The translations under genes and the position numbers were made by a program. This document shows, piece after piece, positions 57,081 to 64,000 of a stretch of DNA of 64,000 nt; the first letter of the stretch is position 1; the number at the start of each line of letters is the position of its first letter. The notes below the pieces were generated by a model. That model made no database searches. It was not told the origin of the DNA and saw only the letters and a list, made by a program, of their open reading frames with translations. This DNA is from Polynucleobacter sp. AP-Ainpum-60-G11 (lineage in GTDB: Bacteria; Pseudomonadota; Gammaproteobacteria; Burkholderiales; Burkholderiaceae), in the NCBI RefSeq assembly GCF_018688375.1, contig NZ_CP061318.1:868001-932000 (forward strand). Reading direction: 5' to 3'.

Positions 57081-58121
57081 GTGGCATTGCCGCATACTCC
57101 CGATTCGAATCCCATTGATTATATCGATGATGAGGATTTCATAGCCTTAGAAGTTCCGCTTGAGGTCAACGGAGAGCGTTTGGACAAATTTCTAGGCGCT
57201 GCTTTACCGGATTATTCCCGCAATCGACTCCAAACCTGGGTTGAGACTGGAGCGGTCACGGTCGACGGCAAAGCCACTAAAGTGCGTCATTTACTGCGTG
57301 GGGGCGAGAGTATTAAGGTTTTTCCTCAAGAGATGCCTGAGCAATTTACTTTTGGCCCTGAAGAAATCCCCTTGGACGTGGTTTATGAGGATGACTCCAT
57401 CATTGTGATTAATAAACCCGCCGGGCTTGTCGTTCATCCTGCTGCTGGTAATTGGACTGGCACCTTATTAAATGGGCTCTTGCATCGCTTTCCTGAGCTA
57501 AAACTGCTCCCGAGGGCTGGAATTGTTCATCGCTTAGATAAAGATACTTCTGGATTAATGGTGGTAGCCCGCACGGACATCGCTCAAACCTCTTTGGTTA
57601 GGCAGTTGCAAGAGCGTACTGTGGGTAGGCGTTACCTTGCTTGGGTATGGGGTGATGCCCCATCTCAAGGTAAAGTTTTGGCTAGCGTGGGTCGCGATCA
57701 GCGCGATCGACTCAAAATGGCGGCTGGCTCACCCCAAGGTAAACCTGCGGCCACCTTATTTCGCCGCCTGGCTAAAGGAGCTTTTGCTGAAAGCCAGCTT
57801 GCCCTGCTGGAGTGCCGTCTAGAGACCGGTCGTACACACCAAATACGTGTACACCTCGAATCCCTTGGTCTTCCACTGCTTGGTGACCCGGTCTACCGCA
57901 AAAGAACACCTGGAGCAGCTAAATCACTACCTTTTAGCCGCCAAGCATTGCATGCATATGCTTTGAGTTTGCAGCACCCAGCAACACAAGACGTCATGAC
58001 TTGGTTTAGATTGCCCCCGCAAGATTTGATGGACTTGTTGCCGCAAGTTGGCATGAGTCCAGCTGACCTGCCTAAAGAAGAGGCATTAATGGCATCAATT
58101 AAAAATGATCAACGCAATTAA
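57081..58121 (+). CDS. rluD: Ribosomal large subunit pseudouridine synthase D
   Basis: Makes pseudouridines in helix 69 of 23S rRNA. S4 domain at residues 25-85 (RLDKFLGAALPDYSRNRLQTW), then IVHRLDKDTSGLMVVA with the catalytic Asp, GRRYLAWVWG, and CRLETGRTHQIRVHL. GTG start (57081). 346 aa. Overlaps pgeF by 17 bases, a coupled pair widely conserved, and divergent from bamD, which is also conserved. Confidence 0.95.
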   Translation: MALPHTPDSNPIDYIDDEDFIALEVPLEVNGERLDKFLGAALPDYSRNRLQTWVETGAVTVDGKATKVRHLLRGGESIKVFPQEMPEQFTFGPEEIPLDVVYEDDSIIVINKPAGLVVHPAAGNWTGTLLNGLLHRFPELKLLPRAGIVHRLDKDTSGLMVVARTDIAQTSLVRQLQERTVGRRYLAWVWGDAPSQGKVLASVGRDQRDRLKMAAGSPQGKPAATLFRRLAKGAFAESQLALLECRLETGRTHQIRVHLESLGLPLLGDPVYRKRTPGAAKSLPFSRQALHAYALSLQHPATQDVMTWFRLPPQDLMDLLPQVGMSPADLPKEEALMASIKNDQRN

Positions 58122-58884
58122 AAATATTGAGCCAAGTTGGGTTGTCCCTAAGCAAATTCAGGCTTTATGTAGCACTCGTGAGGGCGGGGTTAGTAAACCC
58201 CCATTTAATACTCTCAATCTGGGACTCAATGCTGGTGACAATTTAGAGGATGTTCTGCAAAACCGTAGCATCCTCAGATCACAACTTCCTGCTGAGCCAG
58301 TTTGGCTCAAACAGATTCATGGGGCTACTGTTAGTACGCCAAGCTCGAGGAATGCTTTTATAAGCGGGCCAATTGAGGCGGATGCCTCAGTTAGCAATAA
58401 ACCAAACGAGGTTTTGGCGATTCTGACGGCTGATTGCATGCCGGTATTGTTCGCAAGCAAAAATGGCGACGTCATTGGAGCGGCTCATGCCGGCTGGCGC
58501 GGTCTGAGTAGCGGCGTTCTGGAAAATACCATCCAAGAAATGCTCGCATTATCACCAGTCCTGAGGCCGGAAGATATTGTGGCGTGGATGGGGCCAGCGA
58601 TTGGCCCAAGTAAATTTGAAGTCGGTGATGATGTGTTGGAGGCTTTTAGTCCCCAAGGCCCATCTATTTTATCTAAGGCATTCGAGTCAATGGCTGGGAG
58701 TCCTGGAAAGTATTTGGCCAATCTCTATTTGCTCGCTCAAGATCGCTTATGGTCTTTTGGTATCGAGCAAATCTATGGCGGAGACTTTTGCACCTTCAGT
58801 GATTCAGACCGTTTCTTTTCCTATCGCAGGGATAAAGAAACCGGACGTTTCGCCTCCCTCATATGGATTTCTGAGCAATCCTAA
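58105..58884 (+). CDS. pgeF: Peptidoglycan editing factor PgeF (YfiH family)
   Basis: Multicopper-oxidase-like (DUF152) enzyme that removes wrong L-Ser from UDP-MurNAc in the E. coli case. Metal residues in LTADCMPVLF (Cys) and IGAAHAGWRGL (His), with QIHGATV giving the further His. 259 aa. Begins inside rluD. After it, AGGGTTA and TAACCCT (7-bp arms near 58917-58937) could form a weak hairpin before phaC. Confidence 0.92.
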   Translation: MINAIKNIEPSWVVPKQIQALCSTREGGVSKPPFNTLNLGLNAGDNLEDVLQNRSILRSQLPAEPVWLKQIHGATVSTPSSRNAFISGPIEADASVSNKPNEVLAILTADCMPVLFASKNGDVIGAAHAGWRGLSSGVLENTIQEMLALSPVLRPEDIVAWMGPAIGPSKFEVGDDVLEAFSPQGPSILSKAFESMAGSPGKYLANLYLLAQDRLWSFGIEQIYGGDFCTFSDSDRFFSYRRDKETGRFASLIWISEQS

Positions 58885-58957
58885 GCTTGGGGTTACTACT
58901 AGCTTAGCCCTAGGGCTAGGGTTAGTGCGTATAACCCTTATAGCCTTATAGATGGAG

Positions 58958-58986
58958 AATGATCTTAATTAATTAACGAGATCATT
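58958..58986 (+). promoter_or_regulatory. Leader hairpin next to the phaC start
   Basis: AATGATCT and AGATCATT are perfect 8-bp arms around a 13-base AT-rich loop; the right arm ends right at the ATG. The only Shine-Dalgarno-like stretch (ACGAG, 58976-58980) overlaps loop and arm, so the fold would hide the ribosome site. Confidence 0.5.
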
Positions 58987-60621
58987 ATGTTTGCAGGTAT
59001 GAATACAGGTGTTGCACCATCATTGGCGCCACACCATATGGCATTAATTCCACCAGAGCGTTTGGCGGAAATTCAAAAAGATTATTTCTCTGAGTTTGCT
59101 CAACTCGCAACAAATCCTGAAGCAATCGAAGTCAAAGATCGCCGTTTCTCTGGCAAGGCATGGCACTCCTCTTGGAGCAAGATGATTGCAGCAACCTATT
59201 TGCTCAACTCGAAGCATCTCATGGCGCTAGCTGAGGCTGTCGATGCCGATGACAAGATGAAGGCAAAAATTTTGTTCACCACTGAACAAATGATTGACGC
59301 TTTATCTCCTTCAAACTTTATTGCAACCAATCCAGAAGTTCTTGAAAATATTATTAGCACTCAAGGTCAGTCCATTCAAAATGGAATTGTGAACTTGTTA
59401 GGTGACTTGAAAAAAGGCAAAGTTTCACTGACGGATGAAAGTGCTTTTGAGGTTGGTAAGAACATTGCAACTACTGAGGGGCAAGTAGTTTTTCGCAATG
59501 AGCTCTTTGAATTAATTCAATACACGCCATTAACGGACACTGTCTATGAGCGACCATACTTAATGGTCCCACCTTGCATCAACAAGTACTACATTTTAGA
59601 TTTGCAACCCGATAACTCAGTTGTCCGTTACATGGTGGAGCAGGGTCACACTGTTTTCTTGGTCTCCTGGAAAAATCCTGATGCATCCATGACAAAGGTG
59701 ACGTGGGATGACTATGTTGGCAAGGGCGTCATTAAAGCCATTGAAGTAACAAAAGATATTGGCGGTACTGATCAAATTAATGTACTCGGCTTTTGTGTTG
59801 GCGGTACCTTAACCTCTACCGCATTAGCAGTATTGGCAGCGCGTAAAAAAGATTACGTTGCCAGCCTTACCTTACTCACTACCTTATTGGACTTTACTGA
59901 TACTGGAATTCTCGATGTATTTATCGATGAAGGCATGGTGCAGTTGCGCGAGAGCACCATTGGTGGTGAGGGTGGTCATTTCGGAATGATGTCGGGCTTA
60001 GATCTGGGTAACACTTTCTCTTTCCTGCGCCCAAATGATTTGGTATGGAACTATGTGGTCGAGAACTACCTTAAAGGCAATTCACCGCCACCATTTGATT
60101 TGCTCTACTGGAATGGTGATTCCACGAATCTTCCCGGCCCAATGTACTGCTGGTACTTGCGTCATACCTATCTGCAAAATGAATTAGTTAAGCCAGGCAA
60201 GCTTACCGTTTGCGGTGAAAAGATTGACCTTGGAAAGATTGCGGTGCCAGCATACATCTATGCATCACATGATGATCACATCGTGCCATGGAAGTCGGCT
60301 TATGAGTCTACGCATATCTTGAAAGGCAAGAATCGGTTTGTCTTGGGAGCATCAGGTCATATCGCGGGTGTGATTAATCCACCAGCTAAAAATAAGCGCC
60401 ATTATTTTGAAGGCAATAAGTTGGCTAAAACTGCAGATGAGTGGTTGGCTGCTGCTAAAGAAATTAAAGGTAGTTGGTGGCCCAACTACGCAACATGGTT
60501 AGAGCAATTTGGTGGCAAGAAAATTAAAGCCAGCAAGTCGTTTGGTAATGCACAGTACAAAAAACTAGAAGCGGCGCCTGGTAAGTACGTGAAAGAAAAA
60601 ATATCCGCAGCTGCTCAATAA
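58987..60621 (+). CDS. phaC: Class I polyhydroxyalkanoate synthase
   Basis: Polymerises 3-hydroxyacyl-CoA into polyester granules. The lipase-like box is GFCVGGT with the catalytic Cys; the catalytic Asp is in ASHDDHIVPW and His in GASGHIAGVINPP. N-terminal DRRFSGKAWHSSWSKMIAA (phasin-like/N-terminal PhaC domain) is typical. 544 aa, a little shorter than Ralstonia PhaC (589), mostly at the N-terminus. Start ATG 58987, with a second at 58999. Followed by the reductase. Confidence 0.95.
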   Translation: MFAGMNTGVAPSLAPHHMALIPPERLAEIQKDYFSEFAQLATNPEAIEVKDRRFSGKAWHSSWSKMIAATYLLNSKHLMALAEAVDADDKMKAKILFTTEQMIDALSPSNFIATNPEVLENIISTQGQSIQNGIVNLLGDLKKGKVSLTDESAFEVGKNIATTEGQVVFRNELFELIQYTPLTDTVYERPYLMVPPCINKYYILDLQPDNSVVRYMVEQGHTVFLVSWKNPDASMTKVTWDDYVGKGVIKAIEVTKDIGGTDQINVLGFCVGGTLTSTALAVLAARKKDYVASLTLLTTLLDFTDTGILDVFIDEGMVQLRESTIGGEGGHFGMMSGLDLGNTFSFLRPNDLVWNYVVENYLKGNSPPPFDLLYWNGDSTNLPGPMYCWYLRHTYLQNELVKPGKLTVCGEKIDLGKIAVPAYIYASHDDHIVPWKSAYESTHILKGKNRFVLGASGHIAGVINPPAKNKRHYFEGNKLAKTADEWLAAAKEIKGSWWPNYATWLEQFGGKKIKASKSFGNAQYKKLEAAPGKYVKEKISAAAQ

Positions 60622-60642
60622 TATTTCCATAAGGGGTAATAC

Positions 60643-61383
60643 ATGTCTCAAAAAATTGCATACGTAACTGGTGGTATGGGTGGCATTGGCACTGCTATTT
60701 GTCAGCGTCTCGCCAAGGATGGCTTTAAGGTCATCGCTGGTTGCGGCCCGAATTCCCCGCGTAAGGATCGCTGGATTGGAGAGCAAAAAGCTTTGGGTTA
60801 TGACTTTATCGCTTCAGAAGGGAATGTTTCTGACTGGGATAGCACTGTCGCTGCTTTCGACAAAGTAAAGGCTGAAGTAGGGCGCGTAGATGTACTCGTA
60901 AACAACGCTGGCATTACTAAGGACAGCGTATTCCGCAAAATGACCCCAGAGCAGTGGAAGGCGGTGATCGATACCAACCTGAATTCTTTATTCAACGTCA
61001 CTAAACAAGTGGTCGATGGCATGGCTGATAACGGTTGGGGTCGCATTATCAACATCTCCTCCGTGAATGGTCAAAAGGGTCAGTTTGGCCAATCTAACTA
61101 CTCCACCGCAAAAGCTGGTCTGCATGGATTTACGATGGCCTTATCTCAAGAGCTGGCCTCCAAAGGTGTAACAGTCAATACGGTTTCTCCTGGTTATATC
61201 GGTACAGATATGGTTAAAGCGATTCGTGAAGATGTTCTAGAGAAGATTGTGGCGGGCGTGCCTGTTAAGCGTTTAGGCACTCCGGAAGAGATTGCTTCAA
61301 TTTGTTGCTGGATTGCTTCTGCTGATGGTGGCTATGCAACTGGCGCAGACTTTTCTCTGAATGGCGGACTGCATACAGGTTAA
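60643..61383 (+). CDS. phaB: Acetoacetyl-CoA reductase
   Basis: NADPH short-chain dehydrogenase making 3-hydroxybutyryl-CoA for PhaC. Rossmann GGMGGIGTAICQRLAKDG, NNAGITKDSVFRKM, the Ser-Tyr-Lys site in ISSVNGQKGQFGQSNYSTAKAG, and VSPGYIGTDMVKAI. 246 aa. Shine-Dalgarno AAGGGG upstream. It lies 21 bases after phaC stop. Confidence 0.94.
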   Translation: MSQKIAYVTGGMGGIGTAICQRLAKDGFKVIAGCGPNSPRKDRWIGEQKALGYDFIASEGNVSDWDSTVAAFDKVKAEVGRVDVLVNNAGITKDSVFRKMTPEQWKAVIDTNLNSLFNVTKQVVDGMADNGWGRIINISSVNGQKGQFGQSNYSTAKAGLHGFTMALSQELASKGVTVNTVSPGYIGTDMVKAIREDVLEKIVAGVPVKRLGTPEEIASICCWIASADGGYATGADFSLNGGLHTG

Positions 61384-61415
61384 ACACCTCAAAAATGCAG
61401 TTTTAGTAGTGTGCT

Positions 61416-61464
61416 CATCGGCATATTTACCTTTAGGTCAAACTAGAGATAAACTATGCCGATG
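61416..61464 (+). promoter_or_regulatory. Inverted repeat between phaB and phaR
   Basis: CATCGGCATA (61416-61425) and TATGCCGATG (61455-61464) are perfect 10-bp arms, 29 bases apart. TTGCATTGCAG follows directly (61465-61475). PhaR of other bacteria binds TGCA-rich sequence, so this could be the phaR autoregulatory site; the arms could also form a hairpin. Confidence 0.45.
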
Positions 61465-61497
61465 TTGCATTGCAGTATCGAGAGTTAGGAAAAATAC

Positions 61498-62058
61498 ATG
61501 GCCACACGTTCCAAAAAAGCAGGCGATAGCCGCTTAATTAAGAAGTACCCCAATCGTCGCTTATATGACACCCAAACCAGCACTTATGTCACGCTGGCTG
61601 ATATTAAGAATTTAGTGATGGCCGGCGACGCTTTTAGCGTTGTAGACGCAAAAACTGAAGACGACTTAACACGCAATATCTTGCTGCAAATCATTCTGGA
61701 AGAAGAGGCTGGCGGAGCGCCGGTTTTCTCAACTCAAATGCTTTCTCAAATCATTCGGTTCTATGGCAACTCCATGCAAGGCTTGATGGGTAGCTATCTT
61801 GAAAAGACAATGCAATCTTTTGTGGATATCCACAATAAGCTGGGTGATCAAACTCAGGGCTTAGGCGCAGGTAGCACACCAGAGGCATGGGCCAAGATGA
61901 TGAATCTCCAAAACCCAATGATGCAAGGTTTGATGGGCAACTACATGGAGCAAAGCAAAGACTTGTTCGTCAAGATGCAGGAGCAGATGCAAAACTCCCC
62001 AACAATATTTAAAGGTTTCCCGTTTCCAGGTCAGCCTAACCCAACAGAAAAAGAATAG
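61498..62058 (+). CDS. phaR: Polyhydroxyalkanoate synthesis repressor PhaR
   Basis: A 186-residue regulator with the N-terminal PHB-acc domain: [40 protein letters not shown], and [10 protein letters not shown]. The C-terminal part is Met/Gln-rich ([26 protein letters not shown]-type). PhaR senses PHA polymer and represses phasin and its own gene. Not transcribed far: rimO begins two bases after its stop. Confidence 0.94.
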   Translation: MATRSKKAGDSRLIKKYPNRRLYDTQTSTYVTLADIKNLVMAGDAFSVVDAKTEDDLTRNILLQIILEEEAGGAPVFSTQMLSQIIRFYGNSMQGLMGSYLEKTMQSFVDIHNKLGDQTQGLGAGSTPEAWAKMMNLQNPMMQGLMGNYMEQSKDLFVKMQEQMQNSPTIFKGFPFPGQPNPTEKE

Positions 62059-62060
62059 TT

Positions 62061-63419
62061 GTGGCGGGTAAAGTTGGTTTTGTTTCCTTGGGATGTCCCA
62101 AGGCGCTGGTAGATTCTGAGCTTATCCTCACACAGCTAAGTGCCGAGGGTTACGAGACCGCCAAGGATTATTCTGGCGCGGATCTTGTGATTGTGAATAC
62201 CTGTGGTTTTATTGACTCTGCTGTAGAGGAAAGTCTTGCGGCAATTGGTGAAGCTTTATCTGAAAATGGCAAGGTGATTGTTACGGGCTGTCTTGGTGCC
62301 CGAAAAAATGCTGATGGCAGTGATCTGATTCAGAGTATTCACCCTAAAGTCCTTGCAGTAACAGGCCCGCATGCCACTCAAGAAGTCATGCAGGCTATCC
62401 ATTTGCATTTGCCAAAGCCCCATGACCCCTTTACGGATTTACTGCCTCCGATTGGCGTTAAGCTCACGCCAAAGCATTACGCCTATTTGAAGATCTCCGA
62501 GGGTTGCAATCATCGCTGTACCTTCTGCATCATCCCTAGCTTGCGCGGCGACCTAGTTTCACGTCCGATTGGCGAAGTGCTGCTGGAGGCAAAAAAATTA
62601 TTTGAGTCCGGTGTAAAAGAATTATTGGTGGTGTCTCAAGACACTAGCGCTTATGGTGTGGACATTCAATACCGTACTGGTTTTTGGGATGGCAAGCCTG
62701 TCAAGACGCGGATGTTTGATTTGGTGAATGCTTTGAATCAAATTGCTAGAGAGCATCAAGCATGGGTTCGCCTCCACTATGTTTATCCTTATCCACACGT
62801 GGATGATGTCTTACCTCTAATGGCTGAGTTTGCGGACCATGGCTATGGCGTGCTTCCGTATTTAGATATTCCTTTGCAACATGCGCATCCAGATGTCCTC
62901 AAGCGCATGAAGCGTCCGGCGAGCGGAGAAAAGAATTTAGAGCGCATTCAGGCATGGCGAGCTGCTTGCCCCGATTTAGTAATTCGCAGTACTTTTATTG
63001 CTGGCTTCCCAGGCGAGACTGAAGAAGAGTTTGAGTATCTATTGAATTTTCTGGATGAGGCGCAAATAGATCGTGCCGGCTGTTTTGCTTATTCACCGGT
63101 TGATGGTGCAACTGCCAATGCCTTGGATAACCCAGTTCCAGATGCATTGCGCGAAGATCGCAGAGCCCGTTTTATGGCCAAGGCCGAAGCAATCTCAACA
63201 AAACGACTTGCTAAAAAAATAGGCAAGCGTATTCAGGTCATCATAGATCGAGTGGATGAATCCGGTGGAATCGGCCGAACAATTGGTGATGCCCCTGAAA
63301 TTGATGGTTTGGTGAGGGTTTTAGCCCCTAGCAAGCCTTCTAAGCGCTATCGTGCTGGCGAAATCATCAAAGTAACGGTGATTAGCTCCCAAGGGCATGA
63401 CCTAATAGCCGAAACTTGA
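62061..63419 (+). CDS. rimO: Ribosomal protein S12 methylthiotransferase RimO
   Basis: Radical-SAM enzyme that methylthiolates Asp-88 of S12. N-terminal UPF0004 domain ([32 protein letters not shown] give three cysteines), the radical-SAM cluster [17 protein letters not shown], and a C-terminal TRAM domain. 452 aa. GTG start (62061). It sits between phaR and the thiolase without an obvious functional link; perhaps just co-transcribed. Confidence 0.95.
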   Translation: MAGKVGFVSLGCPKALVDSELILTQLSAEGYETAKDYSGADLVIVNTCGFIDSAVEESLAAIGEALSENGKVIVTGCLGARKNADGSDLIQSIHPKVLAVTGPHATQEVMQAIHLHLPKPHDPFTDLLPPIGVKLTPKHYAYLKISEGCNHRCTFCIIPSLRGDLVSRPIGEVLLEAKKLFESGVKELLVVSQDTSAYGVDIQYRTGFWDGKPVKTRMFDLVNALNQIAREHQAWVRLHYVYPYPHVDDVLPLMAEFADHGYGVLPYLDIPLQHAHPDVLKRMKRPASGEKNLERIQAWRAACPDLVIRSTFIAGFPGETEEEFEYLLNFLDEAQIDRAGCFAYSPVDGATANALDNPVPDALREDRRARFMAKAEAISTKRLAKKIGKRIQVIIDRVDESGGIGRTIGDAPEIDGLVRVLAPSKPSKRYRAGEIIKVTVISSQGHDLIAET

Positions 63420-63498
63420 CTATTGGAATAAAAATAGTGTTTTGGCCTGGTATTGAGGTCAATATTTTGCCTATTTAGGTACCGTAAAGGGGATTGTT

Positions 63499-64000
63499 AT
63501 GAGTCGTGATGTCGTCGTTTTAAGTGCTGTACGTTCTGCCATTGGCACATTTAATGGATCGCTAAGCAGCCTAGAGCCATCTGAGCTCGGCGGCATCGTG
63601 ATGAAAGAGGCGGTTGCCCGCTCTGGCGTAGATCCAGCTTTAATTAATTACATTACTGTTGGTAACACCATTCCTACAGATAACCGTTACGCCTATGTAG
63701 CTCGTGTTGCCTCTATCCAGGCTGGTCTACCAATGGAATCGGTTGCAATGGCTTTAAACCGTTTATGCAGTTCAGGTTTGCAAGCGATTGTGACGACTGC
63801 TCAACAAATTATGTTGGGTGACTGCGATTACGGTATCGGTGGTGGTGTTGAAGTGATGTCACGCGGTATGTACGGTTCACCAGCAATGCGCAGCGGTGCT
63901 CGCATGGGCGATACCAAAATGATTGACTTGATGGTTTCTGTTTTGACTGATCCATTTGGTGTTGGTCATATGGGTGTTACTGCAGAGAACCTCGTTGAAA
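63499..64000 (+). CDS. Acetyl-CoA acetyltransferase / beta-ketothiolase (partial, runs off the right end)
   Basis: The first 167 codons of a thiolase, cut by the window edge. MSRDVVVLSAVRSAIGTFNG is the canonical thiolase start, with catalytic Cys in NRLCSSGLQAIVT (about residue 91) and GGGVEVMSRG. AGGGGA is the Shine-Dalgarno. It resembles BktB/PhaA types that supply acetoacetyl-CoA or 3-ketovaleryl-CoA to PhaB. A 6-bp inverted repeat TATTGA-GG-TCAATA (63451-63464) precedes it. Confidence 0.9.
   Translation, partial: MSRDVVVLSAVRSAIGTFNGSLSSLEPSELGGIVMKEAVARSGVDPALINYITVGNTIPTDNRYAYVARVASIQAGLPMESVAMALNRLCSSGLQAIVTTAQQIMLGDCDYGIGGGVEVMSRGMYGSPAMRSGARMGDTKMIDLMVSVLTDPFGVGHMGVTAENLVE

Noticed and set aside
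58577..58951. A 124-codon frame overlapping the end of pgeF and the phaC leader
   Set aside because: Out-of-frame shadow of pgeF with no ribosome site; the region is better explained by pgeF and a non-coding leader.
61819..61838. Palindrome TTGTGGATATCCACAA resembling DnaA boxes in phaR
   Set aside because: Inside coding sequence and does not match TTATCCACA exactly; treated as chance.

Overview
The window looks like a piece of chromosome from a free-living betaproteobacterium of the Burkholderiaceae, most probably Polynucleobacter or a close relative. This is judged from memory of protein families, the compact gene order, a moderate GC content and Burkholderiales-type neighbourhoods; no database search was possible. 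Nearly all of it is core genome. I see no insertion sequence, prophage, integrase, CRISPR array or rRNA operon, and no gene-free stretch longer than about 300 bases.

Layout. Bases 1-14,960 hold housekeeping genes: a methyltransferase tail, dapA-bamC, a small Ala/Pro lipoprotein, a ribosomal oxygenase, a SlyD-type isomerase, cysE, trmJ, suhB, lpxH, ppiB, a TPR lipoprotein, cysS, an AlkA-like glycosylase, accA-tilS and lysC. Bases 15,050-17,400 are the most accessory-looking part: tRNA-Ser(GCT), an unlisted 59-codon HTH/zinc-ribbon gene coupled to a small exported protein, an Smr-like protein, and a YqjD/YqjE/YqjK-like membrane trio. Apt, a nucleosidase, fadD, an outer-membrane-type protein, a membrane protein, a U32 protein, an unknown gene and tRNA-Asn(GTT) follow.

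Bases 23,950-31,000 form a thiamine block. thiD is on the plus strand and thiC-thiO-thiS-thiG-thiE is on the minus strand behind a TPP riboswitch whose expression platform can be seen. A DUF4743-type Nudix gene lies upstream. After tRNA-Arg(CCT) come a CaiB-type CoA transferase with an MFS transporter, parE-parC, and a set resembling molybdenum-hydroxylase maturation genes (XdhC, MocA-like, CoxE-like VWA, MoxR ATPase) plus RidA and two small cytochromes c behind a perfect FNR-type box.

Bases 43,770-51,820 encode the propionyl-CoA to succinyl-CoA route (mutase, MeaB, carboxylase beta and alpha, a VOC protein) next to a divergent GntR regulator. Then come tsaB-rimI with a candidate DNA polymerase III psi subunit, lplT, alr, bamD, rluD-pgeF, and a polyhydroxyalkanoate cluster (phaC-phaB-phaR, rimO, start of a beta-ketothiolase). 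Propionyl-CoA breakdown, thiolase and PHA genes together suggest flexible use of short organic acids and carbon storage.

No clear large new system is present. The best second-look items are the 59-aa/98-aa coupled pair beside tRNA-Ser, the psi-like gene after rimI, a pair of perfect inverted DnaA boxes in a non-coding AT-rich gap, and several regulatory hairpins.
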